A stretch of DNA of 64,000 nt from Streptomyces rubrogriseus (GTDB lineage Bacteria; Actinomycetota; Actinomycetes; Streptomycetales; Streptomycetaceae): assembly GCF_027947575.1 (NCBI RefSeq), contig NZ_CP116256.1, forward strand, positions 7,564,001 to 7,628,000. The letters are read 5' to 3'. Each line of letters starts with the position of its first letter. The stretch's first letter is position 1. Below, one piece after another: positions 18,802 through 29,490 of this stretch. Below the pieces are notes generated by a model. It had not been told where the DNA came from. It saw only the letters and a program-made list of their open reading frames with translations, and did not search any database. The translations under genes were made by a program, and so were the position numbers.

Positions 18802-19722
18802 TCAGCGCGTCGCCGACTGGCGCGCCCCCGCCCGGGCCAGCTCGTCCAGGGTGGCCGTCACCGCCGGCACCTGCGCCAGGTCGGGCAGCGTGAGCGCGAC
18901 GATCTCCCGCCGCACGGCCGGCTCCAGTGTGACCGTACGCACGCCCCGCGGCCGTACGGAGTCGACGGCGAGCTGGGGCAGCACGGCCACGCCGAGACCC
19001 GCGCCGACCAGGCCGACCACCGCCGGGTAGTCGTCGGTCGCGAAGTCGATGCGCGGGGTGAAACCGGCCCCCTCGCACACCTCGACCAACTGGCCGCGGC
19101 AGCGCGGGCAGCCCGCGATCCAGGACTCCCGGGCCAGCTCCCCGATCGCCACGGATCCGACCCCTTCCGACCGGGCGAGCCGGTGCCCCTCGGGGACCAG
19201 CGCCACCAGCCGGTCGGTCAGCAGCGGCCGTACGACGAGGTCGTCCCACTCCTCGGCGCCGGCCGCGCCCTCGTAGCGGAAGGCGAGCGCCACGTCGCAG
19301 TCGCCCTCGCGCAGCAGCTCGACGGAGTTCGGCGGCTCGGCCTCCTCCAGGGAGACCCGGGTGCCGGGGTGCGCGGCGCGCAGCGCGGCCAGGGCGGTCG
19401 GTACGAGGGTGGAGCTGCCGCTGGGGAAGGAGACCAGCCGGACCCGCCCGGCGCGCAGCCCGGCGATCGCGGCGACCTCCTCCTCGGCCGCGGTGAGCCC
19501 GGCGATGATCCCGGCGGCGTGCCGCACCAGCGCCTCTCCGGCCTGGGTGAGCCGCATCTCACGCCCGGTGCGCACGAGCAGCGGGGTGCCGACGGAGGAC
19601 TCCAGCGCCTTCATCTGCTGGCTGACGGCCGGCTGGGTGCAGCCCAGCTCGCGCCCCGCGGCGGAGAAGGAACCGGTGGATGCCACGGCGCGCAGCACGC
19701 GGAGATGACGGGCCTCGATCAC
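18802..19722 (-). CDS. LysR-family transcriptional regulator
   Basis: 306 aa. The N-terminal winged helix-turn-helix covers LRVLRAVASTGSFSAAGREL and TQPAVSQQMKALES; the C-terminal effector-binding domain includes VRLVSFPSGSSTLVPTALA and VGLVGAGLGVAVLPQLAVDS. A CPRCRG motif near residue 205 is unusual and might sense metal or redox (speculation). GTG start closely preceded by GGGGG. The MOSC gene starts divergently 81 bases away and is a plausible target, as is common for LysR regulators. Confidence 0.93.
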   Translation of the reverse strand: MIEARHLRVLRAVASTGSFSAAGRELGCTQPAVSQQMKALESSVGTPLLVRTGREMRLTQAGEALVRHAAGIIAGLTAAEEEVAAIAGLRAGRVRLVSFPSGSSTLVPTALAALRAAHPGTRVSLEEAEPPNSVELLREGDCDVALAFRYEGAAGAEEWDDLVVRPLLTDRLVALVPEGHRLARSEGVGSVAIGELARESWIAGCPRCRGQLVEVCEGAGFTPRIDFATDDYPAVVGLVGAGLGVAVLPQLAVDSVRPRGVRTVTLEPAVRREIVALTLPDLAQVPAVTATLDELARAGARQSATR

Positions 19723-19803
19723 ACCCCCGAGGATAAGCGACCCTTTGACCGGACGCCGAATAATGCGTAGCCGCTTTGATCGCGCATGACCTACCGTTTC
19801 GGC

Positions 19804-20487
19804 ATGCACCCTTCCGCCATGAGGCTCCTGTCCGTCAACCTGGGACGCGCGAAGGCGGTGCCGTACACGGACCAGCCCGAGGGCGTCACCGGCATCGACA
19901 AGCGGCCGGCCGACGGGCCGGTGCGGGTGGCGGCGCCCGGCTCCGAGGGCATCGGGGCGAGCGGTCTGGCCGGCGACGCCGTCTGCGACACGCGGCACCA
20001 CGGCGGCACCGACCAGGCGGTGTACGCGATGGCGCGCGAGGACATGGACGCCTGGGGACGCGAACTGGGCCGCGAGCTGCCGAACGGCGCGTTCGGAGAG
20101 AACCTCACCACCACGGGCCTGGACCTCACCGGCGCCCTGATCGGCGAGCGCTGGCGGGTCGGCCCGGAGCTGCTCCTCGAGGTGACGTCCGGACGCATCC
20201 CGTGCCGCACCTTCCAGGGCCACATGGGTGAGCCGCGCTGGGTGAAGCGGTTCATGGAGAAGGGTGCGCCGGGCGCCTACTTCCGCGTCCTCGAGCCCGG
20301 TGAGATCCGCGCGGGCGACCCGGTGCGGATCGTGCACCGCCCCTCCCACGAGGTGACGGTGGCCCTGCAGTTCCGCGCCGTGACGACCCAGCGCGAGCTG
20401 CTCCCCCGGCTGCTCGCGGCGGGCGAGGCGCTGCACCCGGAGGCGCTCGCGACGGCGCGGAAGTACGTGGCGGAGTACGGCGCCTGA
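19804..20487 (+). CDS. MOSC domain protein
   Basis: About 227 aa, YiiM-like MOSC protein. Seen: GIGASGLAGDAVCDTRHHGG, the NGAFGENLTTTGLDL motif typical of the family, and the conserved cysteine in SGRIPCRTFQGHMG. MOSC domains bind or transfer sulfur for molybdenum enzymes, or act in N-hydroxylated base detoxification (YiiM/YcbX types); the substrate here is unknown. The start is set at ATG 19804 because TACCGT lies 7 nt upstream, as in leaderless genes; ATG 19786 and 19819 remain possible. Confidence 0.88.
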   Translation: MHPSAMRLLSVNLGRAKAVPYTDQPEGVTGIDKRPADGPVRVAAPGSEGIGASGLAGDAVCDTRHHGGTDQAVYAMAREDMDAWGRELGRELPNGAFGENLTTTGLDLTGALIGERWRVGPELLLEVTSGRIPCRTFQGHMGEPRWVKRFMEKGAPGAYFRVLEPGEIRAGDPVRIVHRPSHEVTVALQFRAVTTQRELLPRLLAAGEALHPEALATARKYVAEYGA

Positions 20488-20541
20488 GCGAAGCGGACGC
20501 GCTCGGTCCGCACCGGTGATCGCGCGCCCTAACCTTGCGCC

Positions 20542-21315
20542 ATGACAACGGCATTGATTACGGGATCGACAGCGGGCCTCGGGGCGGCGTTCGCGCGGCG
20601 GCTGGCGGCCGACGGACACGACCTGGTGCTGGTGGCCCGTGACACCGAGCGGCTGCGCGGGCAGGCCACGGAGCTGCACGACCGGCACGGCATCGAGGCG
20701 GAGGTGCTGACGGCGGACCTGTCGGCGGACCCCGGCATCGACGCGGTGGCGGCCCGGCTGTCCGACCGCAGGAACCCCGTCGACCTGCTGGTCAACAACG
20801 CCGGGTTCGGCAACAAGGGCCGTTTCCTCGACGTCCCCATGGCCGACGAGCTGACCATGCTCAAGGTGCACTGCGAGGCGGTGCTCCGGCTGACCTCGGC
20901 GGCGGTGGAGGCGATGCGGGAGCGGGGCCGCGGCGGCGTCGTCAACGTGGCCTCGGTCGCCGCCTTCGTCCCGCGCGGCACCTACGGCGCCTCCAAGGCG
21001 TGGGTCGTCCAGTTCACCCAGGGCGTGGCGAAGGACCTGGCCGGCAGCGGCGTCCGCCTGATGGCCCTGGCCCCCGGCTTCGTGCGCACGGAGTTCCACG
21101 AGCGGGCCGGCATGGGCACGGACAACATCCCGAACTGGATGTGGCTCGACGCGGACAACGTCGTCGCGGCGGCCCTCGCCGACCTGTCCCGCGGCAAGTC
21201 CCTGTCGATCCCCGACCCCCGCTACAAGACCCTGATGGGCGCGGCGAAGCTGGTGCCGCGGGGGCTGCTGGGCGGCATCACGTCGCGGACGGGGCGCAAG
21301 TACGGGCCGCAGTAG
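20542..21315 (+). CDS. Short-chain dehydrogenase/reductase
   Basis: 257 aa classical SDR. Cofactor motif TGSTAGLGAAFARRL, NNAGFG, the catalytic Ser in VVNVASVAAF and the Tyr-x-x-x-Lys in YGASKAWV. Best guess is a DltE-like NADP-dependent oxidoreductase; the substrate is unknown. The ATG has no ribosome binding site but TAACCT ends 6 nt before it, suggesting a leaderless mRNA. Confidence 0.93.
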   Translation: MTTALITGSTAGLGAAFARRLAADGHDLVLVARDTERLRGQATELHDRHGIEAEVLTADLSADPGIDAVAARLSDRRNPVDLLVNNAGFGNKGRFLDVPMADELTMLKVHCEAVLRLTSAAVEAMRERGRGGVVNVASVAAFVPRGTYGASKAWVVQFTQGVAKDLAGSGVRLMALAPGFVRTEFHERAGMGTDNIPNWMWLDADNVVAAALADLSRGKSLSIPDPRYKTLMGAAKLVPRGLLGGITSRTGRKYGPQ

Positions 21316-21457
21316 GGGGCGCCGACCCGCTCGTCACCCGAACGTGTGGTCCGACCCGGACCCCTCCTGGCGGGCCGCCGGCGCGACGTAGCGTCGGGTC
21401 GCTGCGCCCGCGGCGGGCGGGAGGTCGCAGGTTCGGCGAGGGAGAGGGCGGCATCGC

Positions 21458-22735
21458 GTGAACGCGGGCACTGGTGACCGGGGCGAACTGTTCGTCGACG
21501 GCATCAACAGCGGGCGGACGGACGGGGTGAGGTCGGGCCGGGGGGCGGTGACCGGGGGCGGGACGGTGTTGTTCTCCGACGCTCCCGGCGGTGGGTCGCC
21601 GTCGGCGGCCCCGGCCTCGGCCCGCCCCGGTACGGCCGGCACTGCCAATACCGCCAGTACCGCCAGTACTGCCAGTACGGCCGATGCCGTCTCCGTCCCG
21701 CATGCCCGGCCCGCCCCGCGCCCCCAGCCCGGCGGTGCCCCCGCCCGGGCCCGGAAGGCGGGCCGGTGGGCGAAGGTCGCGCAGCGGATCGTGCCGGACG
21801 ACCTCCAGCCCGAGGTGCTGCGCGTGGAGCTGACCGAGCTCGGGAACGCGTTCCGCGCGTACCAGCGGCGCCCGGAACCGGACCTCGCCGTCCTCGCCGA
21901 ACTGCACGACCGCAAGGCCCGCGCCTTCGCCCTGTGGGCGGACGTCACCGCCGACGCGTCCCTGCGGGAGGAGGCGGACCGGGCCGCGGCGGCCGCGCGG
22001 ACCACCCGCGAGATGGACGCCAACCGCCGCGGCGTCCCGGTGGACGGGGAGGGGCCGGTGGTCGAGCGGTTGCTGACCCGGGGCCAGGGCGTCCATGCCC
22101 GCAACGTGCTGGAGCACGTCCGGGTCGGCGCCCCGTTCCCCGAGGCCGAGGCGCGGCTCGCGGTGTTGATGCTCACCCTGCGGGCCGCGCGCTCCGGTAC
22201 CGGGAACGTCACCGGGCAGGACCTCGGCGGCTGGTTGCAGGGCGACGCCGAGCGGGTGCTCCAGGAGCTCGTCGACGTGGGCTGGCTGCTGCTGCCGGAG
22301 GACGTCACCGCCGACGAGGCGCTGATGTCCCGGCCCGAGGAACCCGCGCAGATCACGGTGCCCACGCTGATCCCCACGCAGCCCCGCCCGTTCTTCTTCG
22401 GCAAGGTCACCCGGGCCCGGCTCTCGGGGTGGGCGCAGAAGGTGGTGGGCGACCGGAAGCTGCGGAAGAAGAAGGCGGGGGCTGCCACCAGGCTCCTCGC
22501 GGTGTACACCGCGGCCCACAGCCGTCCCGACGGGTGCCTGGGAGGCGTCGGCGAGGACGCCGGTCTGGCGCTGGACGAGGTCGCCCAGTTCTGCGGCCTG
22601 CGGCCCGAGGAGGTCGCCGAGCACGCCGGGCTGCTGGTCGCCGCCGGCTGGCTCGCGGAGGAGGCGGACACCACGGACGGCCGGCTGCGGGCCCGGCTGG
22701 CCGAGCGCGTACTACCGCTGAGCGGCCTGCTGTGA
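21458..22735 (+). CDS. Unrecognised protein with two winged-helix-like modules
   Basis: 425 aa with no family I recognise. The first ~100 residues are low-complexity (Gly/Ala/Ser/Thr/Pro), including NTASTASTASTADA encoded by a 9-bp DNA repeat at about 21645-21680. The rest is helical: a basic region (PDDLQPEVLRVELTELGNAF), a possible winged-helix module (LAVLMLTLRAARSGTGNV ... LQELVDVGWLLLPEDV) and a second one at the C-terminus (LDEVAQFCGLRPEEVAEHAG). DNA binding is therefore possible but not shown. GTG start behind GGGAGAGGG. Convergent with groEL. Confidence 0.8.
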   Translation: MNAGTGDRGELFVDGINSGRTDGVRSGRGAVTGGGTVLFSDAPGGGSPSAAPASARPGTAGTANTASTASTASTADAVSVPHARPAPRPQPGGAPARARKAGRWAKVAQRIVPDDLQPEVLRVELTELGNAFRAYQRRPEPDLAVLAELHDRKARAFALWADVTADASLREEADRAAAAARTTREMDANRRGVPVDGEGPVVERLLTRGQGVHARNVLEHVRVGAPFPEAEARLAVLMLTLRAARSGTGNVTGQDLGGWLQGDAERVLQELVDVGWLLLPEDVTADEALMSRPEEPAQITVPTLIPTQPRPFFFGKVTRARLSGWAQKVVGDRKLRKKKAGAATRLLAVYTAAHSRPDGCLGGVGEDAGLALDEVAQFCGLRPEEVAEHAGLLVAAGWLAEEADTTDGRLRARLAERVLPLSGLL

Positions 22736-22772
22736 CGGCTCGTCACTGAGCAACGTCAGGGCAAGGGTCCCC

Positions 22773-22824
22773 AAGGGGCGCGGGGAACTGCGCGACCGGC
22801 CACAACGGCGCCGCACCCGGCAAC
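22773..22824. repeat. Dispersed intergenic repeat, copy 1
   Basis: Copy of an AAGGGGCGCGGGGAACTGCG-type sequence continuing into GCGACCGGCCACAACGGCGC. Related copies lie at 47611-47663, 53613-53670 and 54311-54391. It stands between two convergent genes. Confidence 0.8.
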
Positions 22825-22870
22825 GAACCCGACGGGGCAGACGCGCCCCCGGCACGGCGCCCGGAAGCAA

Positions 22871-22904
22871 CGGTGCCCGGCCCCCCGCAGGGGACCGGGC
22901 ACCG
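22871..22904. terminator. Bidirectional terminator after groEL
   Basis: Inverted repeat CGGTGCCCGG ... CCGGGCACCG with an inner CCC/GGG pairing, between the convergent 425-aa gene and groEL; 27 bases beyond the groEL stop. Confidence 0.8.
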
Positions 22905-22931
22905 TTCGCTCAGCTCAGCTCAGCGCAGCGC

Positions 22932-24584
<1,653 letters not shown>

Positions 24585-24595
24585 TTATACGGCAA

Positions 24596-24645
24596 CTGCG
24601 CCCCCGACGCCCGGCTTTTTAAGGTCGCGGGAGCCAGGGGCGCAG
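24596..24645 (-). other. Hairpin between groES and groEL
   Basis: A perfect 9-bp inverted repeat CTGCGCCCC/GGGGCGCAG encloses 32 bases containing CTTTTTAAGG. It may be a processing or attenuation site between the two cistrons. Confidence 0.4.
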
Positions 24646-24684
24646 CTGGAAAGCAAGGTGCTTCGGTGAAGTGAAGAGCTACTT

Positions 24685-24993
24685 CTACTTCTCGACGATC
24701 GCGAGCACGTCGCGGGCCGAGAGGACGAGGTACTCCTCGCCGTTGTACTTCACCTCGGTGCCGCCGTACTTGCTGTACAGCACGACGTCGCCGACGCTGA
24801 CGTCGAGCGGAAGGCGGTTGCCGTCCTCGAAGCGGCCCGGGCCGACGGCCAGGACGACGCCCTCCTGGGGCTTCTCCTTGGCGGTGTCCGGAATGACCAG
24901 GCCCGAAGCCGTGGTCTGCTCGGCGTCGAGCGGCTGGACCACGATGCGGTCCTCGAGCGGCTTGATGGCAACCTTGGAGCTGGTGGTCGTCAC
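24685..24993 (-). CDS. groES: Co-chaperonin GroES
   Basis: 102 aa heptameric lid of Gro[22 protein letters not shown] at the start, the mobile loop, then [17 protein letters not shown] and DVLAIVEK at the end. GTG start at 24993 with GGGGGAGG upstream; the first residues MTTTSSKVA are the usual actinobacterial form. First gene of the groES-groEL operon, with two CIRCE operators upstream. Confidence 0.98.
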   Translation of the reverse strand: MTTTSSKVAIKPLEDRIVVQPLDAEQTTASGLVIPDTAKEKPQEGVVLAVGPGRFEDGNRLPLDVSVGDVVLYSKYGGTEVKYNGEEYLVLSARDVLAIVEK

Positions 24994-25092
24994 GATCCGA
25001 CCTCCCCCTTCGGAGATCTCACGGGGTTAACTGTCTGAGGTGGCGACCAGGTGGATCCGTCGTCGCGGGTGCCGGACCTGCCCGTCGCGTAG

Positions 25093-25119
25093 TTGGCACT
25101 CTCCAGTGGGGAGTGCCAG
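25093..25119. promoter_or_regulatory. CIRCE operator, groES-proximal
   Basis: TTGGCACTC-N9-GAGTGCCAG, one half-site change on each side from the TTAGCACTC-N9-GAGTGCTAA consensus. Binding site of the heat-shock repressor HrcA, 100 bases upstream of groES. Confidence 0.9.
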
Positions 25120-25139
25120 GTCCGAGACTATGACTGCGA

Positions 25140-25166
25140 TTAGCACTCGGTCAAGCGGAGTGCCAA
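25140..25166. promoter_or_regulatory. CIRCE operator, groES-distal
   Basis: TTAGCACTC-N9-GAGTGCCAA, one base from the consensus; second HrcA site, 20 bases beyond the first. Two sites are common for actinobacterial groESL. Confidence 0.93.
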
Positions 25167-25236
25167 TGCCGGCGGCGCGTCGGCGGGGTTTTCCGGTGAA
25201 CGCGGGCAATGGATGACGCCGGTCGGCGTCAAGAGG

Positions 25237-25986
25237 TCAGGCGTAGTCCTCAAGGTTGCCCACCCTCAGCCGCTGCTCCTCGATCGTCTCCAGCAGACGT
25301 TCCGTGCGGGTCGTCAGGTTCGTGGCCGTCGGGTGGTCCGGGTCCACGGCCACGATGTCGCCGGGGTGGAGGCGGCGGTCGCCGCGGGTGTAGGTGAGGG
25401 TGCCGTCGGCGTCGAGGGTGGCGCGCCACAGGACCAGGGCCGTGATGCCGCAGTCGGCGGCGGCGCGCAGGGTCGTGGTGTCGTACGTGCCGTGCGGCGG
25501 GCGGAAGAGGTGGGCGCGGGCGCCGAAGCGGGACCTGAGCTTGGTCTGCTGGCCGCAGATCTCGGCGCGCTGGCCGGCGTAGGGCAGGCCGCGCAGGGAG
25601 CGGTGGTCGAGGGTGTGGTTCTGCAGGCTCGCGCCGTACGGGCGCAGCCGGGCGAGGTCGCCGTAGGCCGGTCCGGCGACGGCGTCGGTGAGGAACAGGG
25701 TGACCGGGAGCCGCCGTTCGCGGATCAGGCCGGCGAAGGCGGGGTCGCGCTCGGCGCTGTCGTCGTAGGTGAGGAAGACGACCGGGTCGTCGGTGCGGAC
25801 GTGGTCCACGACGGGCGGCAGGCGACGGCCCCGGTCGGCGTCCTGGGCGGGGTCCCCGGCCGCCGCCGCGTGTTCGGCGGGGGCGGCGGCGAGCCGGTCG
25901 CAGCCGGTGACCGGGAGCAGCAGGAGCAGCGGGAGCAGGAGGGCGGCCGGGGCGGCGCCGGCCGGGCGGGACCGCCCTCGCCTCAC
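25237..25986 (-). CDS. Lipoprotein polysaccharide deacetylase
   Basis: 249 aa NodB-homology (carbohydrate esterase 4) protein. It starts at GTG 25986, whose GTGA overlaps the TGA of the upstream deacetylase, so the two are translationally coupled. Signal peptide with lipobox LLLLLPVTGC. NodB motifs: metal/acid Asp pair in FLTYDDSAERD (the usual FDDG is YDDS), NHTLDH, and FRPPHGTYD. Likely removes acetyl groups from peptidoglycan or another wall glycan outside the membrane. Confidence 0.92.
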   Translation of the reverse strand: MRRGRSRPAGAAPAALLLPLLLLLPVTGCDRLAAAPAEHAAAAGDPAQDADRGRRLPPVVDHVRTDDPVVFLTYDDSAERDPAFAGLIRERRLPVTLFLTDAVAGPAYGDLARLRPYGASLQNHTLDHRSLRGLPYAGQRAEICGQQTKLRSRFGARAHLFRPPHGTYDTTTLRAAADCGITALVLWRATLDADGTLTYTRGDRRLHPGDIVAVDPDHPTATNLTTRTERLLETIEEQRLRVGNLEDYA

Positions 25987-26903
25987 AGGTAGTCCTCCAG
26001 GCGGGCCACCGCGTATCCGTCGGCGGTGATCCGGTCCAGGAAGCGGCGGACCATGTCGGTCATCGTGCCGTCCCAGTCGTCGGTGCCCCGGAAGTGGGTG
26101 AGGACGATGTCGCCGGGGTGCAGGTCCTGGTCCCACTCGCGGTACTCCCAGTGGTCGACGTACACCTCCTCGCTCCAGATCGGGGCGTACTCGATCCCGC
26201 AGGACTTGGCGGCGCGCAGGGTGTCGCGGTTGTAGTTGCCGTACGGCGGGCGGAAGAGGGCGGGGCGCTTGCCGTAGTGCTTCTCCATCACGTCCTGCAT
26301 GCCGCAGATCTCCCGCTTCTGGTCCTCGTAGGAGAGGCCGGGGAGGTAGGGGTGGCTCAGGGTGTGGTTGTTGAGGGTGATGCCGCGGGCCTGCATCTTC
26401 TTGAAGTAGCCGTAGTCGTCCTTGATCTCCTCGTCGGTGAGGAAGACGGTGTACGGGATCTTCAGCTCGCTCATCATCCGCAGGAACGCCGGGTCCTTCT
26501 CGGCGCCGTCGTCGATGGTGAGGAAGACGACCTTCTCCTTGGTGGGGACCGTGGTGAAGACCGGCGGGAGGCCGTCCTCCTCCTGGCCGTCGACCTCGAA
26601 GCCCTCGCGGGCCTCGATCTCCGGCTTCTTCGCGGGGGGCGCGGGAGCCGTCAGCGGGACCTTGTCGAGTTTCCAGCGCTTGGCCGCGGCGGCCAGGGCC
26701 GCCCGGGCCTCGCGAGCCTTCGCCGCGCCGTCGACCGCGCGGGCCGGGGGTGCCTGCTGACCGGGGGCGCCCCGCACGCTTTGGTCCTCTGCCTGCGCAC
26801 AGCCGGCGGCGAGGGCGGCGACGGCGAGGACGGTGGTGGCACGAGAGGCCCGGGACACGCGACGCGATGCCCGACTTTTGTCATTTTGTACGACTGCTCG
26901 CAT
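25983..26903 (-). CDS. Lipoprotein polysaccharide deacetylase
   Basis: 306 aa paralogue of the gene just downstream. Basic N-terminus, hydrophobic stretch and lipobox TVLAVAALAAGC; a linker of about 90 residues; then the NodB domain with FLTIDDGAEKD, NHTLSHPYLPGL and FRPPYGNYNRD, that is the complete Asp-His-His metal set. ATG start with GAGGA about 9 nt upstream. First gene of a two-gene operon by the 4-base overlap. Confidence 0.94.
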   Translation of the reverse strand: MRAVVQNDKSRASRRVSRASRATTVLAVAALAAGCAQAEDQSVRGAPGQQAPPARAVDGAAKAREARAALAAAAKRWKLDKVPLTAPAPPAKKPEIEAREGFEVDGQEEDGLPPVFTTVPTKEKVVFLTIDDGAEKDPAFLRMMSELKIPYTVFLTDEEIKDDYGYFKKMQARGITLNNHTLSHPYLPGLSYEDQKREICGMQDVMEKHYGKRPALFRPPYGNYNRDTLRAAKSCGIEYAPIWSEEVYVDHWEYREWDQDLHPGDIVLTHFRGTDDWDGTMTDMVRRFLDRITADGYAVARLEDYL

Positions 26904-26993
26904 GGTGCCGGATCCTCGCAGTCCCCCGCGGCCGAACCCGGCCCGACACCGCGCCGGAGGCACACCATCCACCGACTGGCCCACAATGACCCG

Positions 26994-28175
26994 GTGAACG
27001 ACCTCGACTTCCTCCTCACTCCCGAAGGCCGCGCGCTCCTCGACGAGGTGCGCGACACCGACCCCGTGCGCGAGTTGGCGGTCGCGACCCGGCTGCGGCG
27101 CACGCATCCCGCCGAGCTGGTGTCGGCGGCGCTCGGGCAGGCGCGGCTGCGGCAGCGCGCGGTGGCGAAGTTCGGGGCCGAGGACGCCGGGCGGATGTTC
27201 TTCACGCCCAACGGGGTCGAGCAGTCGACGCGGGCGAGTGTGGCGGCGTACCGGGCGGAGTGCCTCCAGGCGCTCGGGGTGCGGTCCGTCGCCGACCTGT
27301 GCTGCGGGATCGGCGGTGACGCGGTCGCGTTCGCCCGGGCCGGGATCCGGGTCCTCGCCGTCGACCACGACCCGGTCACCGCCGCCGCGGCCCGTGCCAA
27401 CGCCGACGCGCTCGGGCTCGCCGACCTGATCGAGGTGCGCGAGGCCGACGTGACGGAGGTGGACACGGCCGGGTACGACGCCGTGTTCGTCGACCCCGCC
27501 CGGCGTTCCTCCAAGCGCGGCCGGATCTTCGATCCGGAGGCGTACTCACCGCCCCTGTCCTGGGCCGTGTCCGCCGCGCTCGGGGCGCCGCTCGGCCTGC
27601 TGAAGATCGCGCCCGGCATTCCCCACGAGGCGATCCCCCCGGAGGCGACGGCCGAGTGGGTCTCGGACGGCGGGGACGTCAAGGAGGCCGTGCTGTGGTT
27701 CGGCCCGGACGTGACGCCGGGCGCGCGGCGGGCGACGCTGCTGCCCGCCGGGGCGGGGATCTACGCGTCGCCCGCGACCATGCTGCCGGACCCCGAGGCC
27801 CGTCCGGTCGGGAGGTACCTGTACGAGCCGGACGGCGCCGTCATCCGGGCCCACCTGGTCGCCGAGGTGGCCGAGGACCTGGACGGCGGGCTGATCGACC
27901 CGACCATCGCCTACGTCACCGCCGACGAGGCGCACCGCACGCCGTACGCCACCGCCTACGAGATCACCGACCAGCTCCCGTTCAACGTCAAGAAGCTGAA
28001 GGCGCTGCTGCGGGAGCGCGGGGTCGGCACGCTGACGGTGAAGAAGCGGGGCTCGGCGGTCGAGCCGGAGGAGCTGCGGAGGAAGGTCAAACCGCAGGGG
28101 CCGAACTCCGCGACGGTGTTCCTGACCCGGGTGGCGGGGGCACCGACGATGCTGATCGGGCACCCGGCGCGCTAA
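26994..28175 (+). CDS. Class I SAM methyltransferase, THUMP-like type
   Basis: 393 aa. SAM-binding motif I is VADLCCGIGGDAVAFARAG and the acidic end of strand 2 VLAVDHDP; a VFVDPARRSSKRGR motif (NPPY-like place) suggests an RNA or protein base/amine substrate. The C-terminal part (TVKKRGSAVEPEELRRKVKP) corresponds to the THUMP-like domain of this actinobacterial family. The GTG start is chosen because a CACAAT box ends 6 nt before it. Its TAA overlaps the TAG of the convergent sigma factor gene by three bases. Confidence 0.9.
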   Translation: MNDLDFLLTPEGRALLDEVRDTDPVRELAVATRLRRTHPAELVSAALGQARLRQRAVAKFGAEDAGRMFFTPNGVEQSTRASVAAYRAECLQALGVRSVADLCCGIGGDAVAFARAGIRVLAVDHDPVTAAAARANADALGLADLIEVREADVTEVDTAGYDAVFVDPARRSSKRGRIFDPEAYSPPLSWAVSAALGAPLGLLKIAPGIPHEAIPPEATAEWVSDGGDVKEAVLWFGPDVTPGARRATLLPAGAGIYASPATMLPDPEARPVGRYLYEPDGAVIRAHLVAEVAEDLDGGLIDPTIAYVTADEAHRTPYATAYEITDQLPFNVKKLKALLRERGVGTLTVKKRGSAVEPEELRRKVKPQGPNSATVFLTRVAGAPTMLIGHPAR

Positions 28176-29428
28176 CCGGCCGTCTCCCGGGCCCGGCGCA
28201 GCAGCAGGGCGCGTTCGCGGGCGTTGCGGGTCAGGGAGGCGGCCCGTTCGAACTCCTCGCGGGCCTCCGCCGTGCGGTCCAGGCGGAGCAGGAGGTCGCC
28301 CCGGACGCTGGGGAGCAGGTGGTAGTCGCGCAGGGCGGGTTCGGCGGCGAGGGCGTCGACCAGGGCCAGGGCGGGGGCGGGGCCCTCGGCCATGGAGACG
28401 GCGACCGCGCGGTTGAGTTCGACGACCGGGGACGGGGCGCGGGCCGCGAGCAGGCCGTAGAGCGTCGCGATGCGCGGCCAGTCGGTCTCCTCGTAGGTGC
28501 GGGCCGTGGCGTGGCAGGCGGCGATCGCGGCCTGGAGGGCGTAGGGGCCCGGCCCGTTGGCGCCGGTGGTGGCGTGGGCGTGGCCGAGGGCGGTGACGCC
28601 GCGGGTGATGAGCAGGCGGTTCCAGCGGTGGCGGTTCTGGTCCCGAAGCAGCACCGGCTCGCCGTCGGGGGCGGTGCGGGCGGCGGTGCGGGAGGACTGG
28701 AACTCCAGCAGCGCGGTCAGGCCGTGGACCTCGGGCTCCTTCGGCATCAGGGCGGACAGGACGCGGGCCAGCCGCAGGGCGTCCTCGCACAGGGCGGGGC
28801 GGAGCCAGTCGTCGCCGGCGGTGGCCGCGTAGCCCTCGTTGAAGATCAGGTAGATGACCTCCAGGACCGAGTCGAGGCGGGCCGCCCGGTCCGGTCCGTA
28901 CGGCACCTCGAAGGGTACGTTCTTCCTGGCCAGGGTGCGTTTCGCGCGGACGATGCGCTGCGCGACCGTCGGTTCGGGGACGAGGCGGGCGCGGGCGATC
29001 TCCGGTGTGGTCAGGCCGCCGAGCAGGCGCAGGGTGAGGGCGATGCGGGCCTCGGCGGAGAGCACCGGGTGGCAGGCGGTGAAGACCAGCCGCAGCAGGT
29101 CGTCGTCGATGTCCTCGGGGTCGGCGGGCTCCTCGGGCGGGGGCGCCGCCACGGGCAGGTCCCGGCCGATCTCGGCGAGCTTGCGGGCGTAGGTCTCCCG
29201 GCGCCGGATCAGGTCGACGGCGCGGCGGCGGGCGGTGGTCATGAGCCAGGCGCCCGGGTTGTCCGGCACGCCGTCCCTCGGCCACTGCTCCAGGGCGGCG
29301 ACCAGGGCGTCCTGGGTGAGTTCCTCGGCGATGCCGACGTCCCGGACGAGCCGGGCGACCCCGGCGATCACGCGGGGCGACTCGAGCCGGAAGACGGTTT
29401 CGAAGGCCGCGGTGGGCTGTGCTTCCAC
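28172..29428 (-). CDS. ECF42-like sigma factor with C-terminal TPR-like domain
   Basis: 418 aa. Sigma region 2 (VARLVRDVGIAEELTQDALV, PGAWLMTTARRRAVDLIRRR), region 4 (ALTLRLLGGLTTPEIARARL, EPTVAQRIVRAKRTLARK), and then about 200 residues of helical repeats (VIYLIFNEGYAATAGDDW ... LNRAVAVSMAEGPAPALALV). This architecture, with a DGPF/YCII gene next to it, is that of ECF group 42, which has no anti-sigma factor. The start is GTG 29428; a longer form is possible because the frame stays open upstream. Confidence 0.93.
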   Translation of the reverse strand: MEAQPTAAFETVFRLESPRVIAGVARLVRDVGIAEELTQDALVAALEQWPRDGVPDNPGAWLMTTARRRAVDLIRRRETYARKLAEIGRDLPVAAPPPEEPADPEDIDDDLLRLVFTACHPVLSAEARIALTLRLLGGLTTPEIARARLVPEPTVAQRIVRAKRTLARKNVPFEVPYGPDRAARLDSVLEVIYLIFNEGYAATAGDDWLRPALCEDALRLARVLSALMPKEPEVHGLTALLEFQSSRTAARTAPDGEPVLLRDQNRHRWNRLLITRGVTALGHAHATTGANGPGPYALQAAIAACHATARTYEETDWPRIATLYGLLAARAPSPVVELNRAVAVSMAEGPAPALALVDALAAEPALRDYHLLPSVRGDLLLRLDRTAEAREEFERAASLTRNARERALLLRRARETAG

Positions 29429-29490
29429 AGCCCACCATGCAACACCCTCGGGGCGCCGGGACAAAGCGGGAACCGGTGCCCCGCGTCGGC

